A DNA stretch of 41,992 nt from Demequina aurantiaca (GCF_000975135.1 NZ_BBRF01000001.1:1-41992), one strand, 5' to 3'; counted from the first letter of the stretch, positions 28,821-37,369 are shown. Notes: generated from the sequence alone by a model not told the origin. Translations and numbers: made by a program.

Positions 28821-28880
28821 GGACTCCTTCTCGACAATGTGGCTATGCTTCAAGGGCCAACGCGGGGAGCTCGGGGCAGC
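28821..28880. repeat. right direct repeat (intact thiamine-operon leader)
   Basis: This is the partner of 25997-26056, in direct orientation, offset by 2824 bases. It spans the likely promoter of the thiamine operon (TTGGAC at 28819-28824 and TATGCT at 28844-28849, spacing 19, slightly long) and the first 24 bases of the TPP riboswitch. The repeat stops at the first base of the 3' strand of helix P3, so the left copy was cut within the riboswitch. Confidence 0.9.
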
Positions 28881-28952
28881 CGAGCTGAGAAAACAGCCAT
28901 CAGTGCGCTGTTGACCCGATAACTTGACCTGGGTAATGCCAGCGTAAGGACG
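28857..28952 (+). ncRNA. TPP riboswitch (THI element)
   Basis: The conserved thi-box parts are all present. P3 is AGCTCGG (28868-28874) with CCGAGCT (28880-28886), followed by CTGAGA (28885-28890). An AACAG/CTGTT helix forms P3a, and ACCCG closes P2. The pyrophosphate-sensing half is TTGACCTGGGTAATGCCAGCG (about 28924-28944), split here as TTGACCTGGG and TAATGCCAGCG. It controls the four genes that follow. About 140 bases separate the aptamer from the first start codon; near the end, CCTGG (29066-29070) pairs with CCAGG (29078-29082), covering the ribosome-binding site CCAGGAG, which suggests control of translation initiation. Confidence 0.92.
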
Positions 28953-29027
28953 TGTCGAAGGCACGGGCGTGGGCTCGGCAGCGCATTTGCAATACCCGCC
29001 GGGTGTACTCCCCCGTGACGGATGGCG

Positions 29028-29044
29028 ACTGCATGCAATGCAGT
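29028..29044 (+). other. stem-loop in the riboswitch expression platform
   Basis: ACTGCAT (29028-29034) pairs with ATGCAGT (29038-29044) around a GCA loop. With the ribosome-binding-site hairpin at 29066-29082 it probably forms part of the switch between ligand-bound and free leader. No T tract follows, so it is not a terminator. Confidence 0.5.
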
Positions 29045-29090
29045 AGTGCGAGCGTTGAGTTGCACCCTGGTCTCAATCCAGGAGTCACGC

Positions 29091-29384
29091 ATGATCGCAG
29101 AAATCCAAGTCCTGCCCCGCCCCATCGGCACCGCCGACAACCGCTACGCCCACGTCGACGCCGCGATCGCGGCCATCAGCGAGTCCGGCCTGACCTACGA
29201 GGTGGGTGGGATGGGCACCACCATCGAAGGAACCCCGGACCAGATCTGGGCGCTGCTGCGCACGGTCCATGAGGCCACGATCACCGCCGGGGCCGAGGGC
29301 TGCCTCTCCGTCATCAAGGTCTCGGGCAGTGCCGCTGACGACGGCCCGTCGGTCCAGGATCTGGTAGGCAAGCACCGCCGGTGA
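29091..29384 (+). CDS. YkoF/MTH1187-type thiamine-binding protein
   Basis: A 97-residue cytoplasmic protein of the thiamine-binding family (MTH1187/YkoF-like). It has the ferredoxin-like pattern: IAEIQVLPRPIG, the helix DAAIAAISESGL, YEVGGMGTTIEG, and the later strand LSVIKVSG. Relatives bind thiamine or its pyrimidine part and are encoded with thiamine-precursor transporters. It is the first gene after the TPP riboswitch, with CAGGAG as ribosome-binding site before the ATG at 29091; an upstream in-frame start would lie within the leader. The stop overlaps the permease start (GTGA). Confidence 0.88.
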   Translation: MIAEIQVLPRPIGTADNRYAHVDAAIAAISESGLTYEVGGMGTTIEGTPDQIWALLRTVHEATITAGAEGCLSVIKVSGSAADDGPSVQDLVGKHRR

Positions 29385-30178
29385 TTGGGGCCACGCACCG
29401 CACGCAGCGAGTGCCCGGCTCCAGACTTCGAGCCGCGCTCATCGGGACCGCAACCGTCGCCGTCCTCGTCGCTGCGTGGGAGGCCGCCGTACGCATCGGC
29501 AACCTGCCGCCCTTCGTGCTGCCCCGTCCGTCCCAGGTAGTCGCCACCGCCGTTGAGCAGGCTCCGCTCCTTGGCCCACACGTCGCTACGACGGCGACCG
29601 AGGCGGTACTTGGACTCGCCATGGGGACGATGCTGGGGTGGCTCCTCGCCGTTCTCACGTCGGCGTTTCCCACCAGCGGGCAGATTTCCCACCCGGTGGT
29701 GTTGCTCAGCCAGACCATTCCCACGGTGGTGCTCGCGCCGCTGATGATCCTGTGGGCCGGCTACGGGCTGACCCCCAAGGTCACCCTGGTCGCACTGACC
29801 GTGTTCTTTCCCGTCCTGGTAGCCGCGACCGCCGCTATCCGGGACGTGGACGCCGAGTACTCGGACACCGTCGCGGGACTCGGCGGAGGAAAGGCACATC
29901 AGATGTGGCTGGTGCGTCTCCCCGCGTCCGTGCCCGGCGCACTTGCCGGGCTGCGGATCGCCGCAACCTATGCGGTGGGCGCCGCCGTGGTCTCCGAGTA
30001 CCTCGCCGGCGAGTCCGGCATTGGAGTCTTCATTCAGCGCTCCCGCAAGGCGTACGCGGTCGACCAGATCTTCGTCGGCATCGCCCTCATCGCGATCCTG
30101 TCGGCACTCATGGTGGCGGCGATCGTCGCTCTGAGACGCGTCGCCACCCCCTGGCAGACCAACCTCGTTTCGACCTGA
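29381..30178 (+). CDS. thiX: thiamine-precursor ABC transporter permease (ThiX-like)
   Basis: A 265-residue permease of the SsuC/TauC-type family with about six membrane helices. The family layout is clear: VLVAAWEAAVRIGNLPPFVLPRPSQV at the N terminus and the EAA loop after VAATAAIRDVDAEYSDTVAGLGGGKAHQMWLVRLPASVPGALAGLRIA. With the lipoprotein and ATPase encoded next, it should import a thiamine precursor, most likely a hydroxymethylpyrimidine compound. The GTG start at 29381 overlaps the previous stop. The symbol follows ThiXYZ naming and is assigned from context and family. Confidence 0.85.
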   Translation: MIGATHRTQRVPGSRLRAALIGTATVAVLVAAWEAAVRIGNLPPFVLPRPSQVVATAVEQAPLLGPHVATTATEAVLGLAMGTMLGWLLAVLTSAFPTSGQISHPVVLLSQTIPTVVLAPLMILWAGYGLTPKVTLVALTVFFPVLVAATAAIRDVDAEYSDTVAGLGGGKAHQMWLVRLPASVPGALAGLRIAATYAVGAAVVSEYLAGESGIGVFIQRSRKAYAVDQIFVGIALIAILSALMVAAIVALRRVATPWQTNLVST

Positions 30179-30214
30179 CCAACCTCCCCTTCCAACTTTC
30201 ATTCAGGAGAAAAT

Positions 30215-31255
30215 ATGACTTACTTCACCCGACTCGCGGCACTCGCCGCCGGTTCCGCCCTCGCGCTCGCCGCCTGCTCATCCACCGATACCGACACGAA
30301 GGACGAGGCCGCATTGGACTCCGCGACCAACGCGGCTCAGCCCCTCACGCCGGTCACCGTAGTGCTCGACTGGACGCCCAATACCAACCACTCAGGCCTC
30401 TACCTGGCCCTCGCCAACGGCTGGTACGAGGACGCAGGACTCGACGTCACTGTGATCGAGCCCGGCGAGACGTCCGGCCTGCAGCTGCTCGCCGCGGGCC
30501 AGGCCGACTTCGCGTTCTCCGTGGCCGAGGGCCTGCTGCCCGCCCGGGCCGCCGGTGCCGACGTGGTTTCCGTCGCGACCGTGATCGAGCACAACACGTC
30601 CTCGCTACTGTCGCTGGCAGACGAGGGAATCACACGCCCGCGCGACCTCGAGGGAAAAAACTACGGCTCCTACGGCTCCGATCTCGAGACCGCGATCATC
30701 TCCAGCCTGGTCGAGTGCGACGGTGGCGACCCCGCGAAGGTCGACCATGTGCCGCTCGTGAGCGACGATTTCCGCATCGGACTCACTCAGGACCAGTTCG
30801 ACACCGCGTGGGTCTTTGACGCTTGGGACACCTTGAGGCTAAGTGAGGTGGACGGCATGGACGTCAACACCATCGCGTTCCGCGACTGGTTCGATTGCAT
30901 CCCCGACTGGTACACGCCGCTGCTCGCAACATCGGGCGCGGAAATTGAGTCCTCCCCGGAGACGGTGGGTGCCTTTGTGCAGGTCACCGCGCACGGCTAC
31001 GCGGCAGCCATGGAGGACCCCACCGTGGCCGCCGATGCGCTGATAGCCGCCGCTCCCGAGCTCGACGCGGCCCTGGTCACCGCCAGCGCTGACTGGCTCG
31101 CGGACAAGTACGCGACCTCGCCTCAGGCGTGGGGACAACAGGACGGCGCGACCTGGGATCGGTTCTCGCAGTGGCTCACCGACAACGACATGCTGGACGG
31201 CGACCCGAGTGTCGACGGGGCGTGGACCAACGAGTTCCTGCCCGCCAAGCAATGA
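30215..31255 (+). CDS. thiY: thiamine-precursor-binding lipoprotein (THI5/NMT1-like, ThiY-like)
   Basis: A 346-residue substrate-binding protein. The signal peptide ends in LALAAC with Cys21 as lipid anchor. The mature part starts with VTVVLDWTPNTNHSGLYLALANGWYEDAGLDV, the hallmark of the THI5/NMT1-like family that binds formylaminopyrimidine or hydroxymethylpyrimidine. LLAAGQADFAFSVAEG is a second family segment. It lies in the riboswitch-controlled operon between permease and ATPase genes, preceded by a ribosome-binding site (CAGGAG). Its stop overlaps the ATPase start by four bases. Confidence 0.9.
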   Translation: MTYFTRLAALAAGSALALAACSSTDTDTKDEAALDSATNAAQPLTPVTVVLDWTPNTNHSGLYLALANGWYEDAGLDVTVIEPGETSGLQLLAAGQADFAFSVAEGLLPARAAGADVVSVATVIEHNTSSLLSLADEGITRPRDLEGKNYGSYGSDLETAIISSLVECDGGDPAKVDHVPLVSDDFRIGLTQDQFDTAWVFDAWDTLRLSEVDGMDVNTIAFRDWFDCIPDWYTPLLATSGAEIESSPETVGAFVQVTAHGYAAAMEDPTVAADALIAAAPELDAALVTASADWLADKYATSPQAWGQQDGATWDRFSQWLTDNDMLDGDPSVDGAWTNEFLPAKQ

Positions 31256-32097
31256 CAACCACCGCCAACAGCACAGGTCGAGCGCCGGAGGCCGGCCGCA
31301 GCGAGCCGGTCTTGTCTGTCGGTGACCTCACCATCACGTTCCCCGCTTCGCGCGGGGGACGTGGTGGCAGTCAGGACGGCGGGCTCAACGTGCTCGACGC
31401 GCTCAGCCTCGACGTACACGACGGCGAGTTCGTGGCCGTGCTCGGACCATCGGGCTGCGGCAAATCCACCCTGCTGCGCGCGCTTGGTGGCCTCCTGGAT
31501 CCCCGGGCACAAGTCGAGGGCACGATCGCCGTCCCCTCGGACGCGTCCGGTCGCCGAGCGACCGCGTGGATGCCACAACGTGACGGCCTGCTGCCGTGGA
31601 GGCGGGCGATGGCGAACGCCATGGTCGGAGCGATCGCGGCAGGGGTGCCTCGCGACCGGGCGTACCCGCGTGCTCAACAACTATTCGAGGAGTTCGGCCT
31701 CGCTGGATTTGAACGCGCGTGGCCGCACGAACTGTCCGGGGGGATGCGCCAACGTCTCGCTTTGCTCAGGACATGCCTGGCAGAGCGCCCCGTGCTCCTG
31801 CTTGACGAGCCCTTCGGAGGGCTCGACCCCGTCACGCGACGACGCATGAACGCCTGGCTCGCCACTGTTCACCTGACGGAACAAGCCGCGGCGGCCGATG
31901 CTGTGGCGAGGGACGCTTCCACAACGGGTTCAGGTGTGGTTCTGGTCACTCACGACATTGATGAGGCGATGACCCTGGCCGACCGCATTGTGGTGCTGTC
32001 GGACCGACCCGGGCGCCTGCTCTATGAGGCCCGCGCACGGCAAGGCGGAGAAGAAAGGTACGACCGGGGCTCGCTACTCAGCGCGCTTGACTGTTGA
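31252..32097 (+). CDS. thiZ: thiamine-precursor ABC transporter ATP-binding protein (ThiZ-like)
   Basis: A 281-residue ATPase energising the thiamine-precursor importer. Motifs: Walker A GPSGCGKST (about 65-73), Q-loop WMPQRDGLLPWR, signature [11 protein letters not shown], Walker B VLLLDEPFGGLD and H-loop VTHDIDEAMTLADRI, typical of the nitrate/sulfonate/taurine/HMP group. An insert after Walker B (about residues 210-225, with QAAAADAVARDAS) is longer than usual. The ATG at 31252 overlaps the lipoprotein stop (ATGA). It is the last gene of the operon; the next gene is convergent and no clear terminator is visible in the 27-base gap. Confidence 0.87.
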   Translation: MTTTANSTGRAPEAGRSEPVLSVGDLTITFPASRGGRGGSQDGGLNVLDALSLDVHDGEFVAVLGPSGCGKSTLLRALGGLLDPRAQVEGTIAVPSDASGRRATAWMPQRDGLLPWRRAMANAMVGAIAAGVPRDRAYPRAQQLFEEFGLAGFERAWPHELSGGMRQRLALLRTCLAERPVLLLDEPFGGLDPVTRRRMNAWLATVHLTEQAAAADAVARDASTTGSGVVLVTHDIDEAMTLADRIVVLSDRPGRLLYEARARQGGEERYDRGSLLSALDC

Positions 32098-32124
32098 CTG
32101 CACACCGAGTGACGCGGGGCCCGA

Positions 32125-33096
32125 CTACTCCTGCGGCACCCGTACGTGAATTGCCTCCGGTTGAATGCTGAACTCGATGCGCGAACACTCCCCCACGTCG
32201 TCGCCATCCAGTTCCAAGACTCGCGGCTCGCTCAACGTCACGGTGACGGAGGTGACGCGCTGGTGATCGACGGATTCGCTGCTCTCCGCCGCGTCGGACG
32301 CACCGACCAAGCGCTTGATTCCGTTGTCCCACACCATGGTGCGCAACGTGTCCATCCAACTCGCCACACCATCGGCGCTTAGCACCAGCATGTCGAGTTC
32401 TCCGTCCGCGGGATCCGCGTCCGGTAGCAGCGTGACGCCGCCCGTCAGAATTCCGCAATTGCCGACGATCAGGGTGTGCGCCTCGCTGCGGGAGGGCTCA
32501 TGGCCGTCGACGGTGAGCTCCATCTCGATCACGTCGCTCTCCGAGAGTGCACGTCCAAGAGACTCGACATAGGCCAGCCACCCGACCTTGCCCTTGAGGT
32601 CCTCGTCGGTCTCGATAATCATGTTGGCGTCCACGCCCACTCCCGCCATGACGGTGAACGCCAGGCGCTGATCCTTGTTGTCGTCACCGTCGCCCACATC
32701 AGCCTGAGCCCAGGCCAGGTCGATGGTTCGCGACTTTCCGGAAAGCGCCACCGTGAGCGCCTTGGCGATGCTGTTCAGGGGGATCTCGAGGTTTCGGGTC
32801 AGCAGGTTGCCTGTACCCAGGGGAATGATGCCGAGTTCGGCCTGCACCTCGCTGGCCGCGAGACATTCTGCGACGGCCCGCACCGTGCCATCACCGCCAG
32901 CGGCGATCACCAGGTCCACCCCCGCATCGAGGGCTTCCTGCGTCATCCCGTGCCCGGGATCCTCCTTGGTGGTCTCAAACCACGAGAATCGCGGAGACGG
33001 AAGGTCAATGTCGACGGAAGCCAACGCTTCCTCGACGTCCTCGCGACTGGTCTTGGACGGATTGACGACGATGCCGACGTGAGTAGTGGTGTTCAC
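32125..33096 (-). CDS. diacylglycerol kinase family lipid kinase (YegS/LCB5-like)
   Basis: A 323-residue soluble lipid kinase without a membrane domain. It has the N-terminal IVVNPSKTSREDVEEAL, AAGGDGTVRAVAECL and PLGTGNLLTRNLEIP motifs, followed by GVGVDANMI and the C-terminal beta domain. It is a paralogue of the kinase half of the fusion at 17274-18842: motifs around GGDGTVRAV and GTGNLL-RNL are shared. It would phosphorylate a lipid such as diacylglycerol. The start is GTG at 33094-33096, upstream of the VNPSK motif; no strong ribosome-binding site is seen. Convergent with the thiamine operon. Confidence 0.9.
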   Translation of the reverse strand: MNTTTHVGIVVNPSKTSREDVEEALASVDIDLPSPRFSWFETTKEDPGHGMTQEALDAGVDLVIAAGGDGTVRAVAECLAASEVQAELGIIPLGTGNLLTRNLEIPLNSIAKALTVALSGKSRTIDLAWAQADVGDGDDNKDQRLAFTVMAGVGVDANMIIETDEDLKGKVGWLAYVESLGRALSESDVIEMELTVDGHEPSRSEAHTLIVGNCGILTGGVTLLPDADPADGELDMLVLSADGVASWMDTLRTMVWDNGIKRLVGASDAAESSESVDHQRVTSVTVTLSEPRVLELDGDDVGECSRIEFSIQPEAIHVRVPQE

Positions 33097-33139
33097 AGGC
33101 TCAGGATAGACATAGTTGCTTCCGGCCGATGATGCGACG

Positions 33140-33784
33140 CTACTGTCCGGCGGGAACCTCACCCGAGCGAGCGGTTTCGAGAGCCCGAGTGAACATTTCC
33201 TTGGGCTGCGCACCCGACACCGCGTACTTGCGGTCAAAGACGAAGAACGGCACGCCTTGCACGCCCACCATCTGCGCATCGGCAATGTCGGCGTCCACGG
33301 CCGCCGCAAACTCGTCCGAGGCGAGCATGGCGCGAGTGTCGTCAGCGGGAATACCCACGTCCTCACCCAGGCCGACCAGAACATCGGCGTCGTCGAGGAT
33401 CTTGCCTTCCATCATCTGAGCCTGGAATAGGCGCTCATGCATCTGGTCCCCCACGCCGCGCGCGTCCGCAAAGTGGGAGAGGCGGTGCGCATCCTTGGTG
33501 TTGGAGACCATGTAGGAGTCGAGGTCGTAGTCGAGGCCAACCTCGGCGGCTATGCCGGTCACCCTCTCGTTCATCTGGGCGACCTGGTCCGCTGCGATGC
33601 CACGCTTGGCGAACATCTCGGGCTGGGTCATGACCTCGCCCTTGGGGTGCGTGGGGTCGAGCTGGTAGCTGCGCCACTGCACCTCGACGGTGTCATCAAA
33701 TTCGGCGATGGCGTCCTGCAGTCGCTTCTTACCGATGTAGCACCACGGGCACGCAACGTCGGACCAGACTTCAACCTTGACCAC
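33140..33784 (-). CDS. DsbA family oxidoreductase (FrnE-like)
   Basis: A 214-residue cytoplasmic thioredoxin-fold protein of the FrnE/DsbA group. The active site is CPWC in the N-terminal SDVACPWCYIGKKRL. The cis-proline loop is VQGVPFFVF. The helical insert with NTKDAHRLSHFA is a group hallmark. These enzymes perform thiol-disulfide or isomerase reactions; the substrate is unknown. The start is GTG at 33782-33784 with a good site (GAGGAG). There is no signal peptide. Confidence 0.93.
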   Translation of the reverse strand: MVKVEVWSDVACPWCYIGKKRLQDAIAEFDDTVEVQWRSYQLDPTHPKGEVMTQPEMFAKRGIAADQVAQMNERVTGIAAEVGLDYDLDSYMVSNTKDAHRLSHFADARGVGDQMHERLFQAQMMEGKILDDADVLVGLGEDVGIPADDTRAMLASDEFAAAVDADIADAQMVGVQGVPFFVFDRKYAVSGAQPKEMFTRALETARSGEVPAGQ

Positions 33785-33869
33785 GAATAACTCCTCAATA
33801 TCTGCGAATTGGTTTCCCCTGCGCCAACGCCCATGCCAGCAGGTTCATTCCTGGTCGATGAACGCGCCA

Positions 33870-35342
33870 TCACAGGCGGGTGTGCGTAAACGCGCCTCCC
33901 ACCAAGGTGGCGGCGACAGGCATGCGACGTAGCACCTCAGGCTCTGCGGTCATCGGGTCCGCGTCCGTCACCACGAGGTCCGCCAGTGCGCCCTCCTCCA
34001 CGCGCGCAGCGCACGTCGACGCGGCGAGTGCAGCTTCGCGCGAAAGCTGCTGCTCGGGGTGCCAGGCCTCACGCCCGTCGCGTGACCGCGACACAGCCGC
34101 AGCGAACGAGATCCACGGGTCGAGCGTCGCGACCGGGGCGTCCGAGCCCAGCGCGATGCGTGCGCCAGCGGCATGGAGGTCGGCGAGCGGGAACGAGCGG
34201 TCGGTGCGCCCCGCCCACAGCACGTCGGCCGCGTCTCGGTCATCCATCGCATGCTCAGGTTGGACGCTCGCCGTGATTCCCAATTGGGCAAAGCGGCCGA
34301 TGTCTTCTGGCTGGACCAGCTGCGCGTGCTCGATGGAGCCTCGCGCGCCTGTACTTGCGAAGGCGTCGAGCGCGAAGGTGTTGGCGAGATCTCCGATCGC
34401 GTGCACGGCCACCTCAAAGCCATGCTGAGTGGCCCGGTCCAACATGTCCTCGAGGGCCGTAGGCGGCACCGTGATGATGCCGTGGTCTGCAGTGCCCGGG
34501 TAGGGGTCGTGGCAGTAGGCGGTCTTGGTGTTGAGCGAACCGTCGGTGATGATCTTGAAGGGACCCACTGTCACGAGCCCGTTGGTGTCCTCAACGATGT
34601 CTCCGGTGCGTACGCCTCGTTCCACCATCGTGTCGAACATGTCCTCGTAGAACCCCGCACGCACCCGCAGGAGCCCCAGCCCCTGGGCGCAGTTGCGCAC
34701 CCACAGCCGCATGTTGTCCGCCATTTCGAGGTCGACAATTCCGACGGTGCCGCGGGCGGCGGCTGAGGCGCCCGCCTCCACCGCGTAGATTCGCTCATCG
34801 TCGTCAGGCTCGACCTCAAGCTTGCGCTGCAACTCGAAGGCTTCGGTTTCGCGGAGCAGTCCGGCGTGCGCCAGGTCGTAGTGACGCTCGGCCGCGGAAT
34901 TGACCCAACAGCAGTGCACGTCGCCGCTGATCAGCACGACCGGTCGGTGACGGGACGCCGCATCGAGCGCCTCCGTGGTGGGAACATCGGGCCACAGGGC
35001 ATCGCGGAAGCCAACTCCTACGAGCGTTGCGTCGTTCTCCGGTTCGGCAGCGACTCTTGCGGCCACCATCGCGCACACCTCCGCAGCGGAGGACGCTCCC
35101 GCGACGTGAAAGCGCCTGCGGGTGCGTGCCCACAGGGCGAAGTGCACGTGGTTGTCCCACATGCCAGGTCCCAAGAAGCGGCCGTCGAGGTCCACCTGTT
35201 CCGCGCCGGCGGCATCGTCGGCTTCGATCTCCGGCGCAATCTGCGCGATGCGCCCGTCACGAATCAGCACGTCTACGGTCGAGTCTGCGCCACCGGTGAT
35301 GCGCGCGTGGCGCAGTACAGTGTCGAAGCGTTCTGGTCTCAT
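33870..35342 (-). CDS. YtcJ-like metal-dependent amidohydrolase
   Basis: A 490-residue amidohydrolase of the YtcJ-like group. The metal-binding HxH is in GPGMWDNHVHFALW. Later metal and active-site segments are GDVHCCW, AVHAIGDLAN, IEHAQLVQPEDI and ALGSDAPVATLDPW. The N- and C-terminal parts make the usual small beta-sandwich (DVLIRDGRIAQIAPEI, then LADLVVTDADP). The reaction is probably hydrolysis of an amide or similar bond in a small molecule; the substrate is not known. Start ATG at 35340-35342. Confidence 0.9.
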   Translation of the reverse strand: MRPERFDTVLRHARITGGADSTVDVLIRDGRIAQIAPEIEADDAAGAEQVDLDGRFLGPGMWDNHVHFALWARTRRRFHVAGASSAAEVCAMVAARVAAEPENDATLVGVGFRDALWPDVPTTEALDAASRHRPVVLISGDVHCCWVNSAAERHYDLAHAGLLRETEAFELQRKLEVEPDDDERIYAVEAGASAAARGTVGIVDLEMADNMRLWVRNCAQGLGLLRVRAGFYEDMFDTMVERGVRTGDIVEDTNGLVTVGPFKIITDGSLNTKTAYCHDPYPGTADHGIITVPPTALEDMLDRATQHGFEVAVHAIGDLANTFALDAFASTGARGSIEHAQLVQPEDIGRFAQLGITASVQPEHAMDDRDAADVLWAGRTDRSFPLADLHAAGARIALGSDAPVATLDPWISFAAAVSRSRDGREAWHPEQQLSREAALAASTCAARVEEGALADLVVTDADPMTAEPEVLRRMPVAATLVGGAFTHTRL

Positions 35343-35392
35343 ACCGCCAGGTTAACCGCGCAATCACGGGCAACTTTGCAGGACGACCATAT

Positions 35393-36022
35393 TCAACGCA
35401 ATAGTCCTTGTGACCGCGCGACCGCGACGGCTGACGTGCGTGATGTGACCCCGAGTTTGGTGAAGACATGAGCGAGATGCGATTTCACAGTCGCCTCGGT
35501 CACGAACAGCGTCGCCGCAACCTCCGTATTTGCATGGCCCTGTGCGACAAGGTCAAGCACTTGCAACTCGCGAGCGCTGAGGCGCACGTGCGACGACCGC
35601 ATTCGCGACATCAGCCGCGACGCAATGACCGGCGCCAACGCACTCTCCCCCGCGGCCGCCGCGCGAATCGCCGCGAGCAAGTCACTCGGTGGCGCATCCT
35701 TCAACAGATATCCGCTTGCCCCGGCCTCCACTGCACCAAGGATGTCAAGATCTGTGTCGTAGTTCGTCAGCACCAACACATACGGCGCGGGTTCCGGTAG
35801 TGCCCTAATGGTCGCCGTCGCGTCCACTCCTGATGTACGAGCATCCACACCAAACTGCAGGTCCATCAGCACCAGATCGGGCAGTAGCTCGCGCGCCAAT
35901 TCTGCGGCGGCGTCGCCTGTCTGCGCCTCTCCGACCACGTCGATCTCCGCCTCTGGGTCGAGGAGCGCCCGAATGCCTGCACGCACTATCGGGTGGTCGT
36001 CAGCGATCACCACCCGAATCAT
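35393..36022 (-). CDS. NarL/LuxR-type response regulator
   Basis: A 209-residue response regulator. The receiver domain has the acidic pair in VIADDHPIV, the phospho-acceptor Asp54 in LVLMDLQFG, Thr/Tyr in LVLTNYD and Lys in YLLKDAPP. The C-terminal DNA-binding domain is a LuxR HTH: LSARELQVLDLVAQGHANTEVAATLFVTEATVKSHL. The start ATG at 36020-36022 overlaps the stop of the kinase gene, so both are made together. It likely controls the divergent MacB-type exporter (37370-39171), as is common for this arrangement. Confidence 0.95.
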   Translation of the reverse strand: MIRVVIADDHPIVRAGIRALLDPEAEIDVVGEAQTGDAAAELARELLPDLVLMDLQFGVDARTSGVDATATIRALPEPAPYVLVLTNYDTDLDILGAVEAGASGYLLKDAPPSDLLAAIRAAAAGESALAPVIASRLMSRMRSSHVRLSARELQVLDLVAQGHANTEVAATLFVTEATVKSHLAHVFTKLGVTSRTSAVAVARSQGLLR

Positions 36023-37203
36023 GAGACAACCTCCAGATCCAACATCACGGCCACCACAGTGCCAGCGCCAATGCTTGATTCCACGACGCATTCCCCGCCG
36101 AGTTGGTCGACGCGCTCGCGTGTGGCCCTCAAACCAAACGAGCTATCACGATGCGACGACGGCGCGCCACTGACCGCCGCCACATCGAACCCGACGCCGT
36201 CGTCACTCACGCGGAGGCTGACCGTCTCGGAGTCCGCGACCAGTTCTACTGTCGCGGAGTCTGCCTGGGCATGCTGAATGACATTCGCCATCGCACCCTG
36301 AACTATGCGCAGCAGCGCCGTCTGGAGATGCATCGGCAGCGTCTCCGAACCACGGACCTGCACGTCCACGACGAGGCCGTGGCTCGCCCACTCATCCCGC
36401 GCGAAGCGATGCAACACATCCTCGAGGCCGTGCGCGTCCAGGTCAGGGGGTGTGAGTTCACGAATAAATCGCCTGGCATCGGCAAGATTGGCCGCTGCAG
36501 TCTCGCGTGCCAGGCGAACGTGCGGCACTCCCGGGCCCTCCGGATCCGCGCGTTCGGCCGCGTGAAGCAGCATCTGGATGCTGGACAGCCCTTGGGCGAC
36601 AGTGTCGTGGATCTCGCGAGCGAGCCGTGCCCTCTCCGCGAGAACTCCCGACTCATGCTCAGAGGCGGCGAGCTGCCCCTGAGCAGCGGTGAGCTCCGCG
36701 AGGAGGCGTTCTCGCTCGGACGCCTCACGAGACAGCGACTCATAGCCGTAGCCGATGAGCAGGGCGACACCAGCGCCCACAAGGGGACCCACCACACCGC
36801 CCACGCTCCAGCCTCCATGCGCGCCGAGCGCAACCACCGCCACCACGGTGGTCGTGACCACAACGGCGGCCCCGACTGCTCGTCCGAGCAGGTGAAGGTA
36901 CAGAAAGAACAGCGGAAACACCAGGTAGGCGGCATCGGGGGTGAACCAGAGCAACGCAATCCATTCAAGTGTGAGTACGCCTAGCCACACTGCAATGCCG
37001 TTTCCTACTCGTCGAGCACCCACGCGCCAGATACCGAACGCATACGTCGCGACCATGACGATCGCAATCACCACCGCCGCAGTGGCTCCCGGATAGGGAG
37101 CGAAAGCCGCTCGCCCGATGACCAGCGCGGCAAGCAGAACCAATAGCCCGTGCAATCCCACTTGCAGCCCAACGAACACTGGGCGGAGAGCATCGTGAGC
37201 CAT
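36019..37203 (-). CDS. NarL-type sensor histidine kinase (DesK/HisKA_3)
   Basis: A 394-residue membrane kinase. About five to six hydrophobic helices (residues about 10-155) form the sensor part without a large external domain. A coiled-coil linker (ESLSREASERERLLAELTAAQGQL) leads to the HisKA_3 dimerisation domain with the phospho-accepting His199 in AREIHDTVAQGLSS, then a HATPase_c domain (VIQHAQAD, VSDDGVGFD, FGLRATRERVDQLGG). The sensed signal is unknown; membrane stress or a membrane-acting antibiotic fits the neighbouring exporter. The ATG at 37201-37203 is preferred to the upstream frame start at 37344. Confidence 0.93.
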   Translation of the reverse strand: MAHDALRPVFVGLQVGLHGLLVLLAALVIGRAAFAPYPGATAAVVIAIVMVATYAFGIWRVGARRVGNGIAVWLGVLTLEWIALLWFTPDAAYLVFPLFFLYLHLLGRAVGAAVVVTTTVVAVVALGAHGGWSVGGVVGPLVGAGVALLIGYGYESLSREASERERLLAELTAAQGQLAASEHESGVLAERARLAREIHDTVAQGLSSIQMLLHAAERADPEGPGVPHVRLARETAAANLADARRFIRELTPPDLDAHGLEDVLHRFARDEWASHGLVVDVQVRGSETLPMHLQTALLRIVQGAMANVIQHAQADSATVELVADSETVSLRVSDDGVGFDVAAVSGAPSSHRDSSFGLRATRERVDQLGGECVVESSIGAGTVVAVMLDLEVVS

Positions 37204-37369
37204 ACCGTTCAGCCTACGCGCGGCGCCGCGACCGCCCATCAGCCAAAAGGTTGACCGACGCTCACCCCTTTGCCGCAGCCGAGTTCCACCTAAGTGGCCG
37301 ATGTGCCTGGCGGGAAAGAGTCCGAGACTGAGACAACTCCACATTGACTCGCTCTAGACAAGGATCCAC

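Noticed and set aside
25997..28880. Insertion-sequence interpretation of the flanking repeats
   Set aside because: The repeats are direct, not inverted, there is no transposase between them, and the right copy is explained by a working riboswitch leader.
29638..30819. 393-codon plus-strand frame overlapping thiX and thiY
   Set aside because: It crosses two confidently assigned genes in another frame, and its translation is a low-complexity Arg-rich chain.
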